DNA of 64,000 nucleotides from assembly GCA_963169105.1 (NCBI GenBank), contig OY720639.1, forward strand, positions 94,438,559-94,502,558, given 5' to 3'. Each line of letters opens with the position of its first letter. The stretch's first letter is position 1. The notes below the pieces were generated by a model. It saw only the letters and a program-made list of their open reading frames with translations, had not been told where the DNA came from and made no database searches. Positions 12,901 to 24,072 of this stretch are shown here, in pieces. The stretch comes from Ceriagrion tenellum (taxonomy: Eukaryota; Arthropoda; Insecta; Odonata; Coenagrionidae). Both the position numbers and the translations under genes were made by a program.

Positions 12901-13290
12901 GATAAATATACCTACTCCCATAAGGCATCATTTTCATAGAAAGTGATAAGGAGAACTTTTTATACGCAGATTGCCCTCTTTGGTTATGAGGGAAGATAGG
13001 AATGATTAGCCGAACGTGGTCGAATGAGGGGATTATTTGCCCACCTTCATTCATTACCTTCACACTATTATGTTGCATTCAATTATCCAAAGTCAGTCAA
13101 AGCGTCCGACTGCTAGCCTGCATTTCCAATGATTCCTCACGAAGAAACGCCACATTGTGTGCGATAATCTCGCGAGGGTGATGAATGGTGTTGTGGGCTC
13201 TCGACACGCGAAGGATGTGCATCGAGAGCAATCGGTGCAAAATTTATAGAGTGGCGCATGACGAATGGGTCGAGGCAAGAGCGCACCTAC
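9907..13290. other. AT-rich DNA, nothing recognised
   Basis: Includes an A-rich low-complexity run at 10206-10270. Open frames reach only about 94 codons, with both-strand shadows at 10.5-10.8 kb and no known motif. Confidence 0.5.
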
Positions 13291-13760
13291 TACGTTTTAT
13301 CAAGCGAGAACAACGGAATAATCATTGAGCGGCCATATCCTCAGTCAGGGAGAGGTACAGCGGGGTAGTCGGTGGAGGAAGAGGTTTAATGCAGCGGCGA
13401 GAGGGCACGAAAGGGAAACGGTCGTGAGTTGGAGGCGAGGGCGGCTGGGCTATAATGGCGCGGCGCAAAGATGATGCCTTGGAGCACTCTTCTATTCGAG
13501 ATCAGAAAGCCTGAGAGAAGGTGGTGGCCCACTGGAGCGATGGAGTTTAATTCTGTAATGGAGGGATATGAAGCACTATTTACGACCAGGAGGGTGTGAT
13601 CAACACCGCAAGGGGCTCTATCCCTCCTGTTATTCCTGCACTTTAACTACTTTTAGGCTACTACCGCACCCTCCCTTTCATTTCCCACCTACCCTCCCAT
13701 CATTCGCGCCATCCTATTCCGTCGCCGTTCGCCGAAAAACTACTGCCGCATGATTCCTTA
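13291..13760. other. GC-richer island, no gene recognised
   Basis: Purine-rich (13.33-13.56 kb) then pyrimidine-rich (13.6-13.75 kb) sequence with CG dinucleotides. No coding signature. Confidence 0.3.
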
Positions 13761-14728
13761 CTTAGTGATTTCCCAGCCATAATATTTATTTTCCATCACA
13801 TTAAAAACACCAAAAATGTTTTACGTGCCCTTTTAAGTGGACCTTTTAACGTCCAACCGGAGCGTCGTGGGGGAACTACGAGTTCATTTTAAGTGGGTGA
13901 CGTCAGACGGAGGTCGCTCTCCCACTCTAAAGATTGGTAAGTTGGCCATCTATTAGGAGAATCTACAGTAACTACCAGCCAATTAATTTGAAAAGCGTGT
14001 ATAAAGGTTGGGAAAACATTAAGCTATGAAGGATAAAGGAAAAACTCACTGGAAAATTGGAAAATAGTCACTGCAACATACCTGAGGCTTAATTGAGTCC
14101 TGTACCATCATGAAATAAAAAGGAAGAATATCAAATCACGGGTTGATTTTTACAGCCATAAAACATATTCGTAGTAATGCAATCTGATTATAATATTTTG
14201 TTAAATGAAAACAAGAGAATTTGTTTTGTGCAGTTAAATTGTTCTTTCCCGAACAGAGAGAGACACACTCCTACAGGAAATTGATTCTGATTTGGACAGA
14301 TTGGCATAAAATATATTTTGATGGAATTTCTATTATAATAAAAGTTAAAAAAGCATCGACTATGACCAAAATCCACACCTAAAAAAATTTCTCTGTCACT
14401 TGAGACAAAGTTAAATTATATTTGTGCAATATTTCCGCAGGATAGAGCCCAGAAAAGCGTTGCAGTGAAATAGGATTGAGATAATTGTAACTGAGCTCGA
14501 AATTCATTTTAAAAATGCCAAAATCAAATACGAATGCAAATATAGAGGGGCGTTTAGGTAGTCAGGGGAGTATTTTGCTAAGCATAGATCGTCTGACCTA
14601 CTGCTATGTACATTTTATTTAATTTCAAACGTCGAATCTGGGCCAATGTTGCACAAACCAGAGACACTAACATGCTAACTTATTAAATTTAATTAAAAAA
14701 GACCTAACATTTCAAACATGTTGTCGAT
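13761..14728. other. Nothing recognised
   Basis: AT-rich; no partner repeats seen. Confidence 0.5.
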
Positions 14729-14845
14729 ATCCATGCTTTTCATCGTCTAATTCGTCCATTCCGTCGTGCTATCCAAAGAAATGTACGAAAAGAGCAGGGA
14801 TAACCAATATGGTTGTTGTTTCGGTTGACAGGCTACAGTTTTGAT
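14729..14845 (+). repeat. Dispersed repeat R, copy 1 (partner 22976-23096)
   Basis: About 115 bp shared with 22976-23096, including CTTTTCATC, TTCGTCCA and the long word ATATGGTTGTTGTTTCGGTT (20 bp exact). Both copies have the same orientation and end at CAGGCTACAGTT. Class unknown; it may be part of a SINE or MITE. Confidence 0.65.
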
Positions 14846-16440
14846 GACGTAATACCCACTCCATTTACCTCAATGATACGTATCCAATAAAGTCATGGGA
14901 TTCATGAAACATGGCAACCATTCAATTAGGGCTGAAGAAACATTTGATTAATTCATTGGTCTCCTTGTTTATGGAATAGAGTTATAAGTGCAGAAGTATC
15001 CAAGATGGAGGATGGGCGATGAACCGTTTGGATAATGCGTTTTTTCATAATTGAGCAATTATATGATGAATACGAGTTTGTTTATTCTTGCTGATTAATT
15101 ATTACCTGCTTAAGAAATTATATACAGCATAAAACTTCATAAATTTAATCCAAACTGTAGAATAACAGGATTAAAATTCAAAGCAATCAACTATTGATAT
15201 ATAAGTTTTGGATCTGGCGGATGCGTTCTTACAATCCGAATAGTTTTAAGAGATTCGTATAACTATTGATTCCATAGATAGACGTTCTAGTAACTATATG
15301 TACTAAGTAATTCAATAGAGCTGACTTCGCCAAGCTATTGTATCAACCATTAAAAGTATTGTCGCAATCCTATGGGTAGAAATGATTGATATTGTCAGTG
15401 GTTGCGAGGTTATGTATCTCTTACAAAGTCAATTATTGATCGTTTTACTTGACTCTCAAGAGCGTGATTAGACGTAGCTTGGATGAAAATTTTTTCGCAC
15501 AGAATAAATATTTCAAACCTTTGGTTTTTCGTGTAAATGTATCTTTACGTCAAGTCCTACCCGCGTGGAACGAATCAACTTACCCGACTTCCGTCGGCAA
15601 GATTGGAGCATTTTTAGAGGACGATAGGCATTCATAAATATCCACGTAAGGACTACCCAATCTAAATCCTGTTGGCTATCGTCGCTTCGCATCATTTTCT
15701 TGTACGATGAAAAGGAAGAGGTTTAGGAAGTGAAAGGAAGAGGGACTCTCTGTAACCTCTTCCTCGGCAGTCTACGGGTCAGAGGAACAGATTTACTGTT
15801 CAAGTGCTTCGTGGTGAGTAGTTTATAGCGCTCTGGCTGAGAACTGCTCCTCCTAAAAACAAAACTTTCGCTAGGAAGTGATGCTACCCCAGAGAGAGAG
15901 GAGGAGGGCAGATGGCAACTTCGACTGATGGAGGCTGGTCTTTCATTGCCTTTTGAGTGCTTAAAGCGAAACTTTCGAGTCCCAATCGGTCGATGGTCGT
16001 CTAAGTTAGTTCGCATGGCTATGTTAGATGAATAATTCACTAATATCGTGCAGAGGCTCCGCCAGTTTGGAGAAGAAATTCGAACAGACATGGGGAAAAT
16101 GGATTTCAGACGTTTGTTTTGAACGCCAAATCTATATGGCTTGAATACTTGACCGAGAATTTCGCTAAAAATAAAATCCTTGCATGGAGTGATGAGAGCA
16201 TGAGCATCAGTATTCGTAAGCGTCATTGGGGAAAACGTTTCTTTAAAGAAAGTTACTCGTCCATTACTTTGAGATCAAAAGAAGGAATACATAGCGGCGA
16301 CATGAAAATTGACGTCTCAATCAAAACTCTTTCCCTCGACAGAAACGTGCGGAAAAACGTTTATTGAACTATTATTGCATACTTTTCCTTAATTATTCAG
16401 ATGAAAATTGCAAAAAAATCTGAAATATATCTCTCAGTTG
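14846..16440. other. Mostly unrecognised; one unexplained 167-codon minus-strand frame
   Basis: The minus-strand frame 15723-16226 is the longest here that is not low-complexity and not inside a known element. It has no motif that I recognise and no clear splice or start context, and a shorter plus-strand frame (16119-16367) overlaps part of it. I do not call a gene. Confidence 0.3.
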
Positions 16441-16670
16441 GCTGAAGTGAAAGTATGTGCTCCCCTGAGTACATACTCTGTGTTTTCAGGCCTGATTGAG
16501 TGGAAACGGAGCATAACTACAGTATTAAAAAAGAGCAACTTCCACTGTGATAATATTTATTACGATAGTGACAATCAGGTCTGAAGATGTTGTAAAAAGC
16601 AAAACCGGTCTAAATTAATATTAACACAATGAAACTTGCTCATTTTTTCATACTGCAGTTCCCCTGAGTA
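16441..16670. mobile_element. Foldback element (family d) with hammerhead-like core
   Basis: Left arm about 16501-16562 and right arm about 16613-16662 are diverged inverted repeats sharing the reverse-complement pair AGAGCAACTTCCACTGTGA / CAATGAAACTTGCTCATT. Between them, on the plus strand, are CTGAAGA (16581-16587), a 13-nt spacer, then AAAAC leading into ACCGGT (16604-16609). It is the same family as 47776-47982, which shares the arm words and the flanking word TCAGGNCTGA. The core has lost the G of GAAAC. The left arm continues outward to about 16441. Confidence 0.6.
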
Positions 16671-17670
16671 TCCACAGCTGATGAACATAAAAACGTGTAA
16701 ATTAATGTGTTTCGAAAAATAGGTTCTTAGAGTTAGTAACTCATCCTAATATATATTTAAATTACTCGACCCATTCACTAAAACCGATTTAAAGTTACAT
16801 TTTTTCAATAACGAAGAAATACCTCTTTAATAGTAAGCCCCTCCTAAGTCATCAACTATTCACTTCTGTACGAGATTTTTAAAGATGTTCCTTGTTACGC
16901 AGAATAATGTCTCACACCATTTATATAAGAACTAACATTACATCAGAAGTGTTTCCAGCAATTTTCTTCCAATGCGAGCCTTCCGGCGCTTATAACAAAT
17001 TGAATATAGCACTAGGGAAACATGAAGGTCATATGTAGGCCATAACTGTTATTTCTCTACAAAGTAGACATTAACTTTTCTTCTTTATAAAAAAAAACTT
17101 CCAGACTCCTATTAGAGCCTTGTTTTCTTTGAACGCTAAACCATCAATGTAGCAATTAAGTCAAAACATTCTAACTTCTACACTAAAACAACGTAATTTG
17201 TAATCAATTTACTTTTTTCAGTGGTAATAAACGTTATGAGAATATTCTCGCTGAAGTAGTCAATCAAAAACTAATTTCAAGTATAGTCATAAGGATAAAT
17301 TTTTAGATTAAAAAATACGTGATTTTAAACTTAATTATTTGATCTACTTATATTGAAGATAGAATTAGAATAGGAGTTAAACATTTAGAATTGCTACTTT
17401 ATATTCTTAATTTCCCTCTTCCTTACACATTTTGTAACTTAACGGACATAGGCAAGATTGTTTTTACACATTAGATGCACAATTTTGCAATGTCACTACT
17501 CTTTCTAAATCAACAACCTATCCCATAAGCCGCCTCTGAGGAATATGGCTGGACACCGGCACTGAAATGGGAGGAAAGAGATGCAATGTGGAGGGAGGGG
17601 ACAGGGACCGATAAAAGCGATTCCTGCCCTTAATATTCATTAGGCAAACGTGTTTTCTTAACTGAGCGGG
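16671..17670. other. AT-rich DNA, nothing recognised
   Basis: No feature seen apart from a G/A-rich patch near 17.55-17.6 kb. Confidence 0.5.
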
Positions 17671-18312
17671 AGCTAACCAAAGCAGAGCAAAAAAAGTTAA
17701 CATCAATGTAGAAAGTGATATGCGCCCACATTCAAAAGGGGCGGCCAAATTTTAACCAGATAAAGTAAATATGGTTTTTAACTATCAAGATCACAAAGAA
17801 AATATTTTGTTTTAATAAAACAGTTAACATGTCAGTACATAGTTGCTAAAACCACTAGATATCGATAGAATCACACGAGAAGCTCATTCATGCATAATTT
17901 AATTGCCCGGACTACGATCCGCGAGCCTGACGCCGAAACATCGGCCAGCATAAAGCATTTAACCCGGTTTGAAACCCTATGTCTGTTCTAGAGCTGACCA
18001 ACGTAGAGCAAAAAATGTGAAATCCAATGTAGAAAGTGATATGCTCCAAGATTAAAAACTGGCTGCCATATTTTGGCCAGATAAAATAAATGTGGTTTTT
18101 AACAGACAAGATCATTAATAAAATATTTAGTTTTTATAAATATTTAAACTGCCTTTAAATAATTTTTCAACCGCTTGATATAAATGGACCTACCCGAGCA
18201 GCTCGTTCATGCGTGATTAAATTGCCCGGATGACGGTCCTCGAGCCTAACTTCAAAACATTGACCAGCATTAAGCATTTAACCTGGTTTGCAATCCTAAA
18301 TTGGATCCTGTA
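17671..18312 (+). repeat. Two-unit tandem repeat, period about 320 bp
   Basis: AGCTAACCAAAGCAGAGC at 17671 recurs as AGCTGACCAACGTAGAGC at 17992 (321 bp apart), and AGCTCATTCATGC at 17881 recurs as AGCTCGTTCATGC at 18200 (319 bp). Matches such as ATGTAGAAAGTGATATG and GCATTTAACC are spread through the whole unit. No open frame. It may be a trace of a satellite or a tandem transposon tail. Confidence 0.7.
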
Positions 18313-18898
18313 TGTTCCTATATTTGCTGGCACTTATGTTCTCCAGAGTCTCAGAAAAATTGATGATCCTAGAATGACTATGGACCAAAAGAAAACGAAG
18401 TTAGTAGTTCAAAGTCCAGTTAGCTGAATCGGTACATGGAAGTAGAGGTGCATGAGAAGTTCCTGTCACAGATCAGCGTGGCATGGAGAGGCAAAGGGAA
18501 AGGATGGAGGAAAGGAAAGGGAGGCAGCAAGAGAGAGACAGGGAAACCAACCTTCATCGCGAAAAATAAACCACACAAACACACAAGGCAAATAGCTAAA
18601 ATCACCCATATCAATGGCTTTACAAGAAACTAATCGAAATGGAACGTCAGGTAGGGGTGGGTGATCCCACAGCTAGAATCTCTAGTGTTTGTAGTAATTA
18701 GAACGGTTTTCTGGACCTCCACGCCCTCCACACTAAACAATATTCCGCTTCCGTTTCGCAGGATTTGAAAGTTCTGTAGCCCATGTACCAAAATCGTACT
18801 CCGCACTACACCATGAAATTTAACTTGAAAATAGTCGCGACTAGTTGTTACATTGTACGTCCAGCAGTGGAGAACATCTGGTCCCATAAAGGTCACTA
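18313..18898. other. Nothing recognised
   Basis: A G/A-rich run at 18.48-18.54 kb and no known gene. Confidence 0.5.
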
Positions 18899-19075
18899 AA
18901 ATCCACTCGGTAGCTTAACTGGCTAAAGCACTCGGCCGGAAATCGAGGGATCCGAGTTCGAATCCCGGTCAAGGCGGATGATTTTTTTCTCTGCGGAATT
19001 TCGCACGAATAGTGGATATTCCCAAGCGATGGCAAAAATTTTCCTGGCTTGCCAAACAACTTTTGCACGCTATCC
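18899..19075 (+). mobile_element. tRNA-derived SINE, family S1
   Basis: A box TAGCTTAACTGG and B box GAGTTCGAATCCC lie about 40 bp apart. The D arm (GCTT/AAGC) and a 5-bp anticodon stem (CTCGG/TCGAG) can form, so the head descends from a tRNA. The acceptor strands do not pair, so it is not a functional tRNA gene. Directly after the head come GGATGATTTTTT and GCGGAATTTC, which are also found in the SINE pair at 42929-43103. The downstream end is unclear because LINE 5' sequence follows. Confidence 0.65.
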
Positions 19076-19835
19076 GATTTGACACCACCATAGGCTAGGC
19101 AGCAGTCTAAGCATAAGGCATTGATTGCGCACATCAAGGAGATCGGGCCGGTATCAACAGCCAGAGCTTCGGGCGAGAGTGATGGTTCACGGAATCGGAC
19201 GGTGTACTACTATGTGAAAGGCAACTGGGAAACTCCCTAGAAAATGCAGCCCTGCATTATAACTATTTATAATGTGATGACACTCCTTCCGGTAAAATAT
19301 TCTGGAGGTACAATAGTCCCCCAATCGGATCTCCGGGTGGGGACTACTGGGAGAGGTACATCAGTCAGTAAGGACAAGTGCAGTGCAGGTACATGGGATG
19401 TGAGATCGTTAGAGGTGAGCGGGAAGCTGGAGAACTTGAATATAGGGATGGAGAGGTTAGGGGTGGATATAATGGGAGTCAGCGAGATAAAGTGGGCGGG
19501 AGCAGACGACTACAGGAGCGACGAATACTAAGTGATATATTCAGGAGATGACCAGAGGATTGCAGGTGTAGCCATCATACTGAAGAAAGAATGGGGCAGG
19601 AGAATAAAGTCAGTCCAGCAGTACAGCGAAAGGATCCTGATGGTGAAGCTGGAAGGAGAGCCGACGGACACAATGGTCGTGCAGGTCTACATGCCGACGT
19701 CTAGTCATACGGAAGAAGAAATAGAAGAAGTCTACGAGCAAGCTGAAGAAATCCTCGGGGTAGTGAAGGGGAAAGAAAACCTCATCATCATGGGGTACTG
19801 AAACGCAGTGGTAGGAGAGGGAAAAGAAGGAAATA

Positions 19836-19843
19836 GTATAGGA
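19836..19843 (+). repeat. hAT target-site duplication, left copy
   Basis: GTATAGGA directly precedes the left terminal repeat and is identical to 20588-20595. Confidence 0.9.
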
Positions 19844-20587
19844 CAGTGATGGGCAAACTTTTTAAAGAGGGAGCCAAAGGAAAGGAAAAAAAAACTTAAG
19901 GCGGGCCAATGTAATTTACTAAAAAATAAAAATGAAGCATTTTACCAAATTCTTGTGTTTTTTGTGACACTAAGTCCTATTTATAACTGAAATATTATGA
20001 AGCAAAATGTGACGAATGAAACTGTGAGTGCATTTCTAAAAGTTTATCATAATTTGGATCGAACTGGGTTGCACTTATTCTTGGAAGAGAAGTTAAATGC
20101 TGATCTGTCAGTCTGTTTCTAAGGCAACTCTTTCGAAGTTTCATTGTAGGAAACAACTGTTCACATATATATGATGAAGCAAACATAGAAGTATCTTTCT
20201 GGGCATGTGATATCAGATTTGGGAAAGTGAATTTCGACAAAGACTTGTAGAACTCTAATTTTGGAACATTAAGAAACAACTGTTTGAGTTGAGTGTTACA
20301 TTGTAATTCAATCAATTCAAGTTGCAAGTCCGATTTCACTGTTTCACAGTTGCCAGCAGCCTGTGCCTCTCACTATCAACATAACATTCCAATATCTAGG
20401 ATAAATCAATAAATGTGTATGCCGTTCCCGATATAAAACAAAAGAGAAGAAAAAAGAGGAAAATATTTATTTTTCTTATAGCCTGTATTCTTTTGTATTC
20501 GTCAGATTAGGAATAACGCCGCGCGGGCCGGATAGAACATTTCAGGGGACCGCATCTGGCCCGCGGGCCGTAGTTTGCCCATCACTG
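19844..20587 (-). mobile_element. Non-autonomous hAT DNA transposon, 744 bp
   Basis: Terminal inverted repeats CAGTGATGGGCAAACT (16 bp, exact at both ends) are flanked by the identical 8-bp duplication GTATAGGA, the size diagnostic of hAT. Subterminal sequences are GC-rich near the right end (GGCCCGCGGGCC) and A/G-rich near the left. Inside, a minus-strand frame keeps only the C-terminal dimerisation domain of a transposase, so this is an internal-deletion derivative rather than a de novo MITE. The exact ends suggest that it is younger than the decayed LINE that it interrupts. Confidence 0.93.
19995..20339 (-). pseudogene. hAT transposase C-terminal remnant
   Basis: A 114-codon frame contains MFASSYICEQLFPTMK and LTDQHL, matching the hAT C-terminal dimerisation domain (family pattern F-x-S-x-Y-x-CE-x-x-F-x-x-M, then LT-D-x-H-L). 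This version most resembles the Charlie/GTF2IRD2-like branch of hAT. The BED finger and the catalytic D-D-E part are missing, so it cannot transpose by itself; it could only be moved by an intact relative. The frame is open, and I infer that it is a fragment from the position of the motif near the start of what would be the last 150 residues. Confidence 0.8.
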
Positions 20588-20595
20588 GTATAGGA
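20588..20595 (+). repeat. hAT target-site duplication, right copy
   Basis: GTATAGGA, identical to 19836-19843. The LINE sequence resumes directly after it. Confidence 0.9.
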
Positions 20596-20999
20596 TATTT
20601 CGCACTGGGGAAAAGAAATGCCAATGAAGAACGAATGGTAGAGTCCTGCAATGAGAAGAATATGGTAGTAGCTAGCATTCTCTTCGAGCACCATCCGCTT
20701 AGGAGATACACATGGAAGATGCCAGGATGTATTTCCCGACATCAAATATACTATATACTTGTCAGAGTTAGATACAAAAACCAAGTAAAGCAGTGTAAGA
20801 GATATCCCGGTGCGGATATAAACAGCGACCACAACCTAGTAGCCATGGACAGCCACCTTCGATTAAAGAAAATCAAGAAGATAAAACGCAAACCAAGGTG
20901 TAACCCGAAAATACTGGCCAAAGAAGGGAATAGAGAGAGATTCGCCGCAGCCGTTGACGGTAAACTAGAAAATGAGGCAGAAATGGTCTTATAAGAAAA

Positions 21000-22953
21000 A
21001 TGGTATGACCTGAAGAGGACAATCGCAGAAGTAGCAGAGGAGCAACTGGTGAGTAAGACGGTCAGCACGAAGAAGCCATGGATAACGACGGAGGTTAGGA
21101 AGCTAATAGAAGAAAGAAGAAAATACAAGAACCCCAGAAACGAAGAAGAGGCAACCCTCAACAAGAAACTGAGGAACCGAGTCAATAGAGAATGAAAGAA
21201 GACTGGGGAGAATTGGATCGAAAGCTGCTGCGAGGAAGTCAACGAGAACATGAAGAAAGGAAGCACTGAAACAGCATACAAGCTAGAAAAGAAACACTTT
21301 GGAGAGAAGAAAACGAGAACCAACAACATCAGAGACGCAAAAATACTGATATAGGTTAAAGACATAACGAATAGATGGAAGCAATACATCGAAGAACTCT
21401 ACCAAGGGCCGACGCCGCTGGAAGAAAACATAATAAAGGACGAGAGCGAGGTTGAAGAAGAAGACGGGGCCCAATTATACTGAGGAGTGAATTCGATAGA
21501 GCAGTAGAAGACCTCGAGAAAAACAAAGCACCGGGAGAAGACAATATCAATGGAGAAAGCATCAAAGCGCTCGGAAGTAAAGCCAAGGATGACCTATACG
21601 AGATAATCAGAAATAGCTACCAAAGTGGAACACTTCCAGGGGATTTTCAAAGAACGTAATGATAGTGATACCGAAGAAGACAAGGAATGAGAGATGTGAG
21701 GAGCACCGAAACTTGAGTCTAATGTCACATGCATTCAAAATACTCACACAAATAATAACCCGAAGAATGGAAAGAAAAATTGAAGACAACCTCTCAGAAA
21801 ACCAGATTAGATTAAGGAAGAACATGGGTACCAGGGAGATCATACTCAGCCTGAGAGTAATAGTGGAGAAAACGATTCATGTGAACAAGACATTTAATGT
21901 CGCATTCGTAGACCTGGAGAAAGCCTTCGACAATGTTAAGTGGAACAAAATACTCAGACTGCTGAAAAAACTGGGAATGGATTACGACGACAGAAGAATT
22001 ATCTACCAAATATACAGGAATCAAGTCGTTACTATGCAAATGAGAGACGGAGGTCAGATAGATGAAAAAATTAACAAAGGAGTAAGACAAGTCTGCGACC
22101 TCTCACCAGCACTGTTCAACATGTACTTGGAGGAGGCCATACGAGAAGCACAAGAAATTGGACTGAACGGAGTTAAGGTAAACGGTGAAGAAATAAATAT
22201 GCTCCGCTTCGCAGATGATATCGCAGTCATAGCTGGAAATCGCGATGACCTTCAAAGGTCAATAAACGTAATGGACCAAATTTTCAAGGAATACAACATG
22301 AAAATAAGTAAGACGAATACCTAAATCCTAGTATGCGGAAGAGAGAAGCTGAATGTAGAATTCACCCTGAGAGGAGAGAAATTATAGAAAGTGGATTCCT
22401 TCACCTGTCTCGGAAGCACCATCACGTGGGACGGATGAAGTACAATGGACATCAAGCGAAGAATAGCCCAAGCTAAGAAGGAGTCCATAGGAAAAATACA
22501 ACTGCTGTGTTCAAAGAAGATAGGACTAAAACTAGGAAACAGTATGAAAACATTCGTGTTGAGCGTAGTACTCTACAGATCGGATGAATGGACCATTGGA
22601 GAAGCTGACAGAAAAGAATAGAAGCCTTCGAAACCTAGTGCTGGAGGAAGATGCTGAAGATACAATGGGTGGACAAAATACGAAATGACGAAGTGTACAG
22701 AAGAGTAGAAGAGGAAAGCACCATATGGAATACCATACAGAAAAGAAGAACCAGATGGATTGGACACACCCTGAGACACAATGGATTTGTGAAGAATATA
22801 ATTGAAGGAAAAATAGAGAGAAAAGCCCCCAGAAGACCAAGGAACAAGTTCATTGACCAAATAAAGAGGATGGTACATAGAAAGAGATACAAGGAGGTAA
22901 AGGAAATAACAATAGATAGGGAAGGGTGGAGGGCTGCAGTCAACCAATCTTAG
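21000..22953 (+). pseudogene. LINE reverse transcriptase and C-terminal domain, RTE-like, inactive
   Basis: Conserved RT blocks appear in order: NKAPGEDNI (about 21520), VIPKK (21665), FVDLEKAFDNVKW (21908), GVRQVCDLSPALFN (22080; the family usually has G where C or V stand), then the catalytic LRFADDIAVIAG (22202). The longest open piece is 21659-22324 (221 codons). Downstream come FTCLGSTITWDG, then a C-terminal block WIGHTLRHNGF and REGWRAAVNQS ending with a stop at 22951-22953. Stops at about 20992, 21354, 21480, 21657 and 22322, with frameshifts, make it a pseudogene. Frames on the opposite strand here are shadows. Confidence 0.9.
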
Positions 22954-22975
22954 GATTGAACGACCAATGAATGAA

Positions 22976-23096
22976 GTGGATATTCTTGCTTTTCATCAGC
23001 TAGTTCGTCCAATCCGTCAAGCTATCCAGATGAAACCACTTGTCCCCACACTATTACGCAATCAATATGGTTGTTGTTTCGGTTGCCAGGCTACAG
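22976..23096 (+). repeat. Dispersed repeat R, copy 2 (partner 14729-14845)
   Basis: Same orientation and order as copy 1, with the 20-bp word ATATGGTTGTTGTTTCGGTT in common. It is bounded on the left by the RTE-like LINE 3' end and on the right by the TAGATG tail of a minus-strand family B LINE. Confidence 0.65.
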
Positions 23097-23099
23097 TTG

Positions 23100-23455
23100 G
23101 ATCTACATCTACATTTAATACCCTGCGAGCCGCCGCATGATCATGTGGAAGGGGGTGTTAGGTCACTAGCCGTGTTAAGATGTAAGTTTTTGGGAGATGA
23201 AATTTTGACATGTAGTATAGGAGTGTTTTTTGTGGAGCTCAGTTTTTATTGTAGTCGCTTATGGTGCACGGAAAGAACGAGGTTTTGTACCTATCTGTTT
23301 GGCAATGCTTTTCTCTTATATTATTGCTTGTCAGACCTAGAGATGTAGTGAGGCGTCATGATAATATTCTCTGTGACGCTCTGAAAAACATCAGTTCTGA
23401 ATTTCTCAAGTAACCTAAGCCTAGCGTGTGTCCTCTATCTCTCAGTAACTATAAA
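23100..23455 (-). mobile_element. LINE family B, 3' end
   Basis: The minus-strand copy starts with the TAGATG-type tail (ATCTACATCTACAT on the plus strand) and runs through GGCTCGC and the reverse complements of TTTCCGTGCACCATA and GACGCCTCACTACATC to the RT C-terminal coding part. The frame is broken. It aligns with 8595-8902 and 29845-30335. Confidence 0.7.
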
Positions 23456-24072
23456 TCCGTATGCGTTTACTATTCTTTTCATACATTCTCCTTAAATATT
23501 TTTTTTCGTTTAAAATAATAATAATCCGCTTTCTCGGCGTAAACTATGGTAAAATCGTACATAAACCATAGCACTAAGTTGAAATTATATGTGGCATCAT
23601 ATTGATGACGTGATTTCCTCTCAATCTACCACAATGAGCACTCATGACTAGGTAGCATTTCAGCGGTACAGTTGTGCCTTCACCGAAATCCCACGGATGA
23701 AGAAAAAACGCGCCACGCTCACCGTTAATCATCTCATCTTGGCCCCGATAAGATGACACCCCGTTGTGTTCGCTCAAAGAGAGAGGGGGGCGAGGGGTAG
23801 GTAAATGTGGTCTGGGGTTGGGGAGGGGATCAAAGCCTCTGCGAGTCCCGCATTCGCGCGCTAATTAAACAATAATGCCTCCGAGGTAGACTCTTAAAAA
23901 ATGAAACATAAAGAGAGGAGAGTATAAGCCCCTGAAATCTCCCTCCCAAGCCGCTTCATCCCTCCCCTCCTCTCCCATTTCCCCTCAGCCCGCCCAAACG
24001 TTACCATGGCTGTCCCAACCCGCACCACCCATCACCAGACGACGCACAGCATATCGATTTGTCATTGTGTTT
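23456..24072. other. No gene; GC-richer island 23.76-24.06 kb
   Basis: The second half is G-rich then C-rich (CCCTCCCCTCCTCTCCC type) and is followed at once by the 539-bp duplication. No coding signature. Confidence 0.4.

Larger units (their letters stand above)
19362..20860 (+). pseudogene. LINE endonuclease (APE type), broken and split by hAT insertion
   Basis: The first part (19362-19843) encodes TWDVRSL (usually TWNVRSL), DIMGVSEIKW with the metal-binding E, and VVQVYMPTSSHTEEEIEEVY. After the hAT element (from 20596) come ALGKRNANEERMVE, RRYTWKMPG and GADINSDHNLVAMDS, the last holding the conserved SDH triad. Decay is visible at key points: a stop at 19529-19531; the catalytic D-[WF]-N motif near 19795 reads Y-stop-N; and the D of the usual QIDYIL motif is now Y. 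The family's role is to nick target DNA for target-primed reverse transcription; this copy cannot encode an active enzyme. Confidence 0.88.
19150..22975 (+). mobile_element. Decayed, nearly full-length RTE-like LINE with nested hAT insertion
   Basis: In order on the plus strand: a 5' UTR-like leader (to about 19360), an APE-type endonuclease, a reverse transcriptase with FADD, and a C-terminal domain ending at about 22953. The 3' end reads ACCAATCTTAGGATTGA, close to ACCAATCTTCGGATTGATGA in the LINE 3' end at about 42.77 kb. Many stops and frame changes make it dead. A 744-bp hAT element interrupts the endonuclease. Dispersed repeat R begins immediately after the 3' end. The exact 5' end is uncertain. 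Confidence 0.9.

Noticed and set aside
18899..18975. Functional tRNA gene
   Set aside because: A and B boxes and two arms are present, but the acceptor strands do not pair and SINE body follows directly.
20751..21389. 212-codon minus-strand frame
   Set aside because: Shadow of the LINE coding strand, which shows endonuclease motifs on the plus strand.
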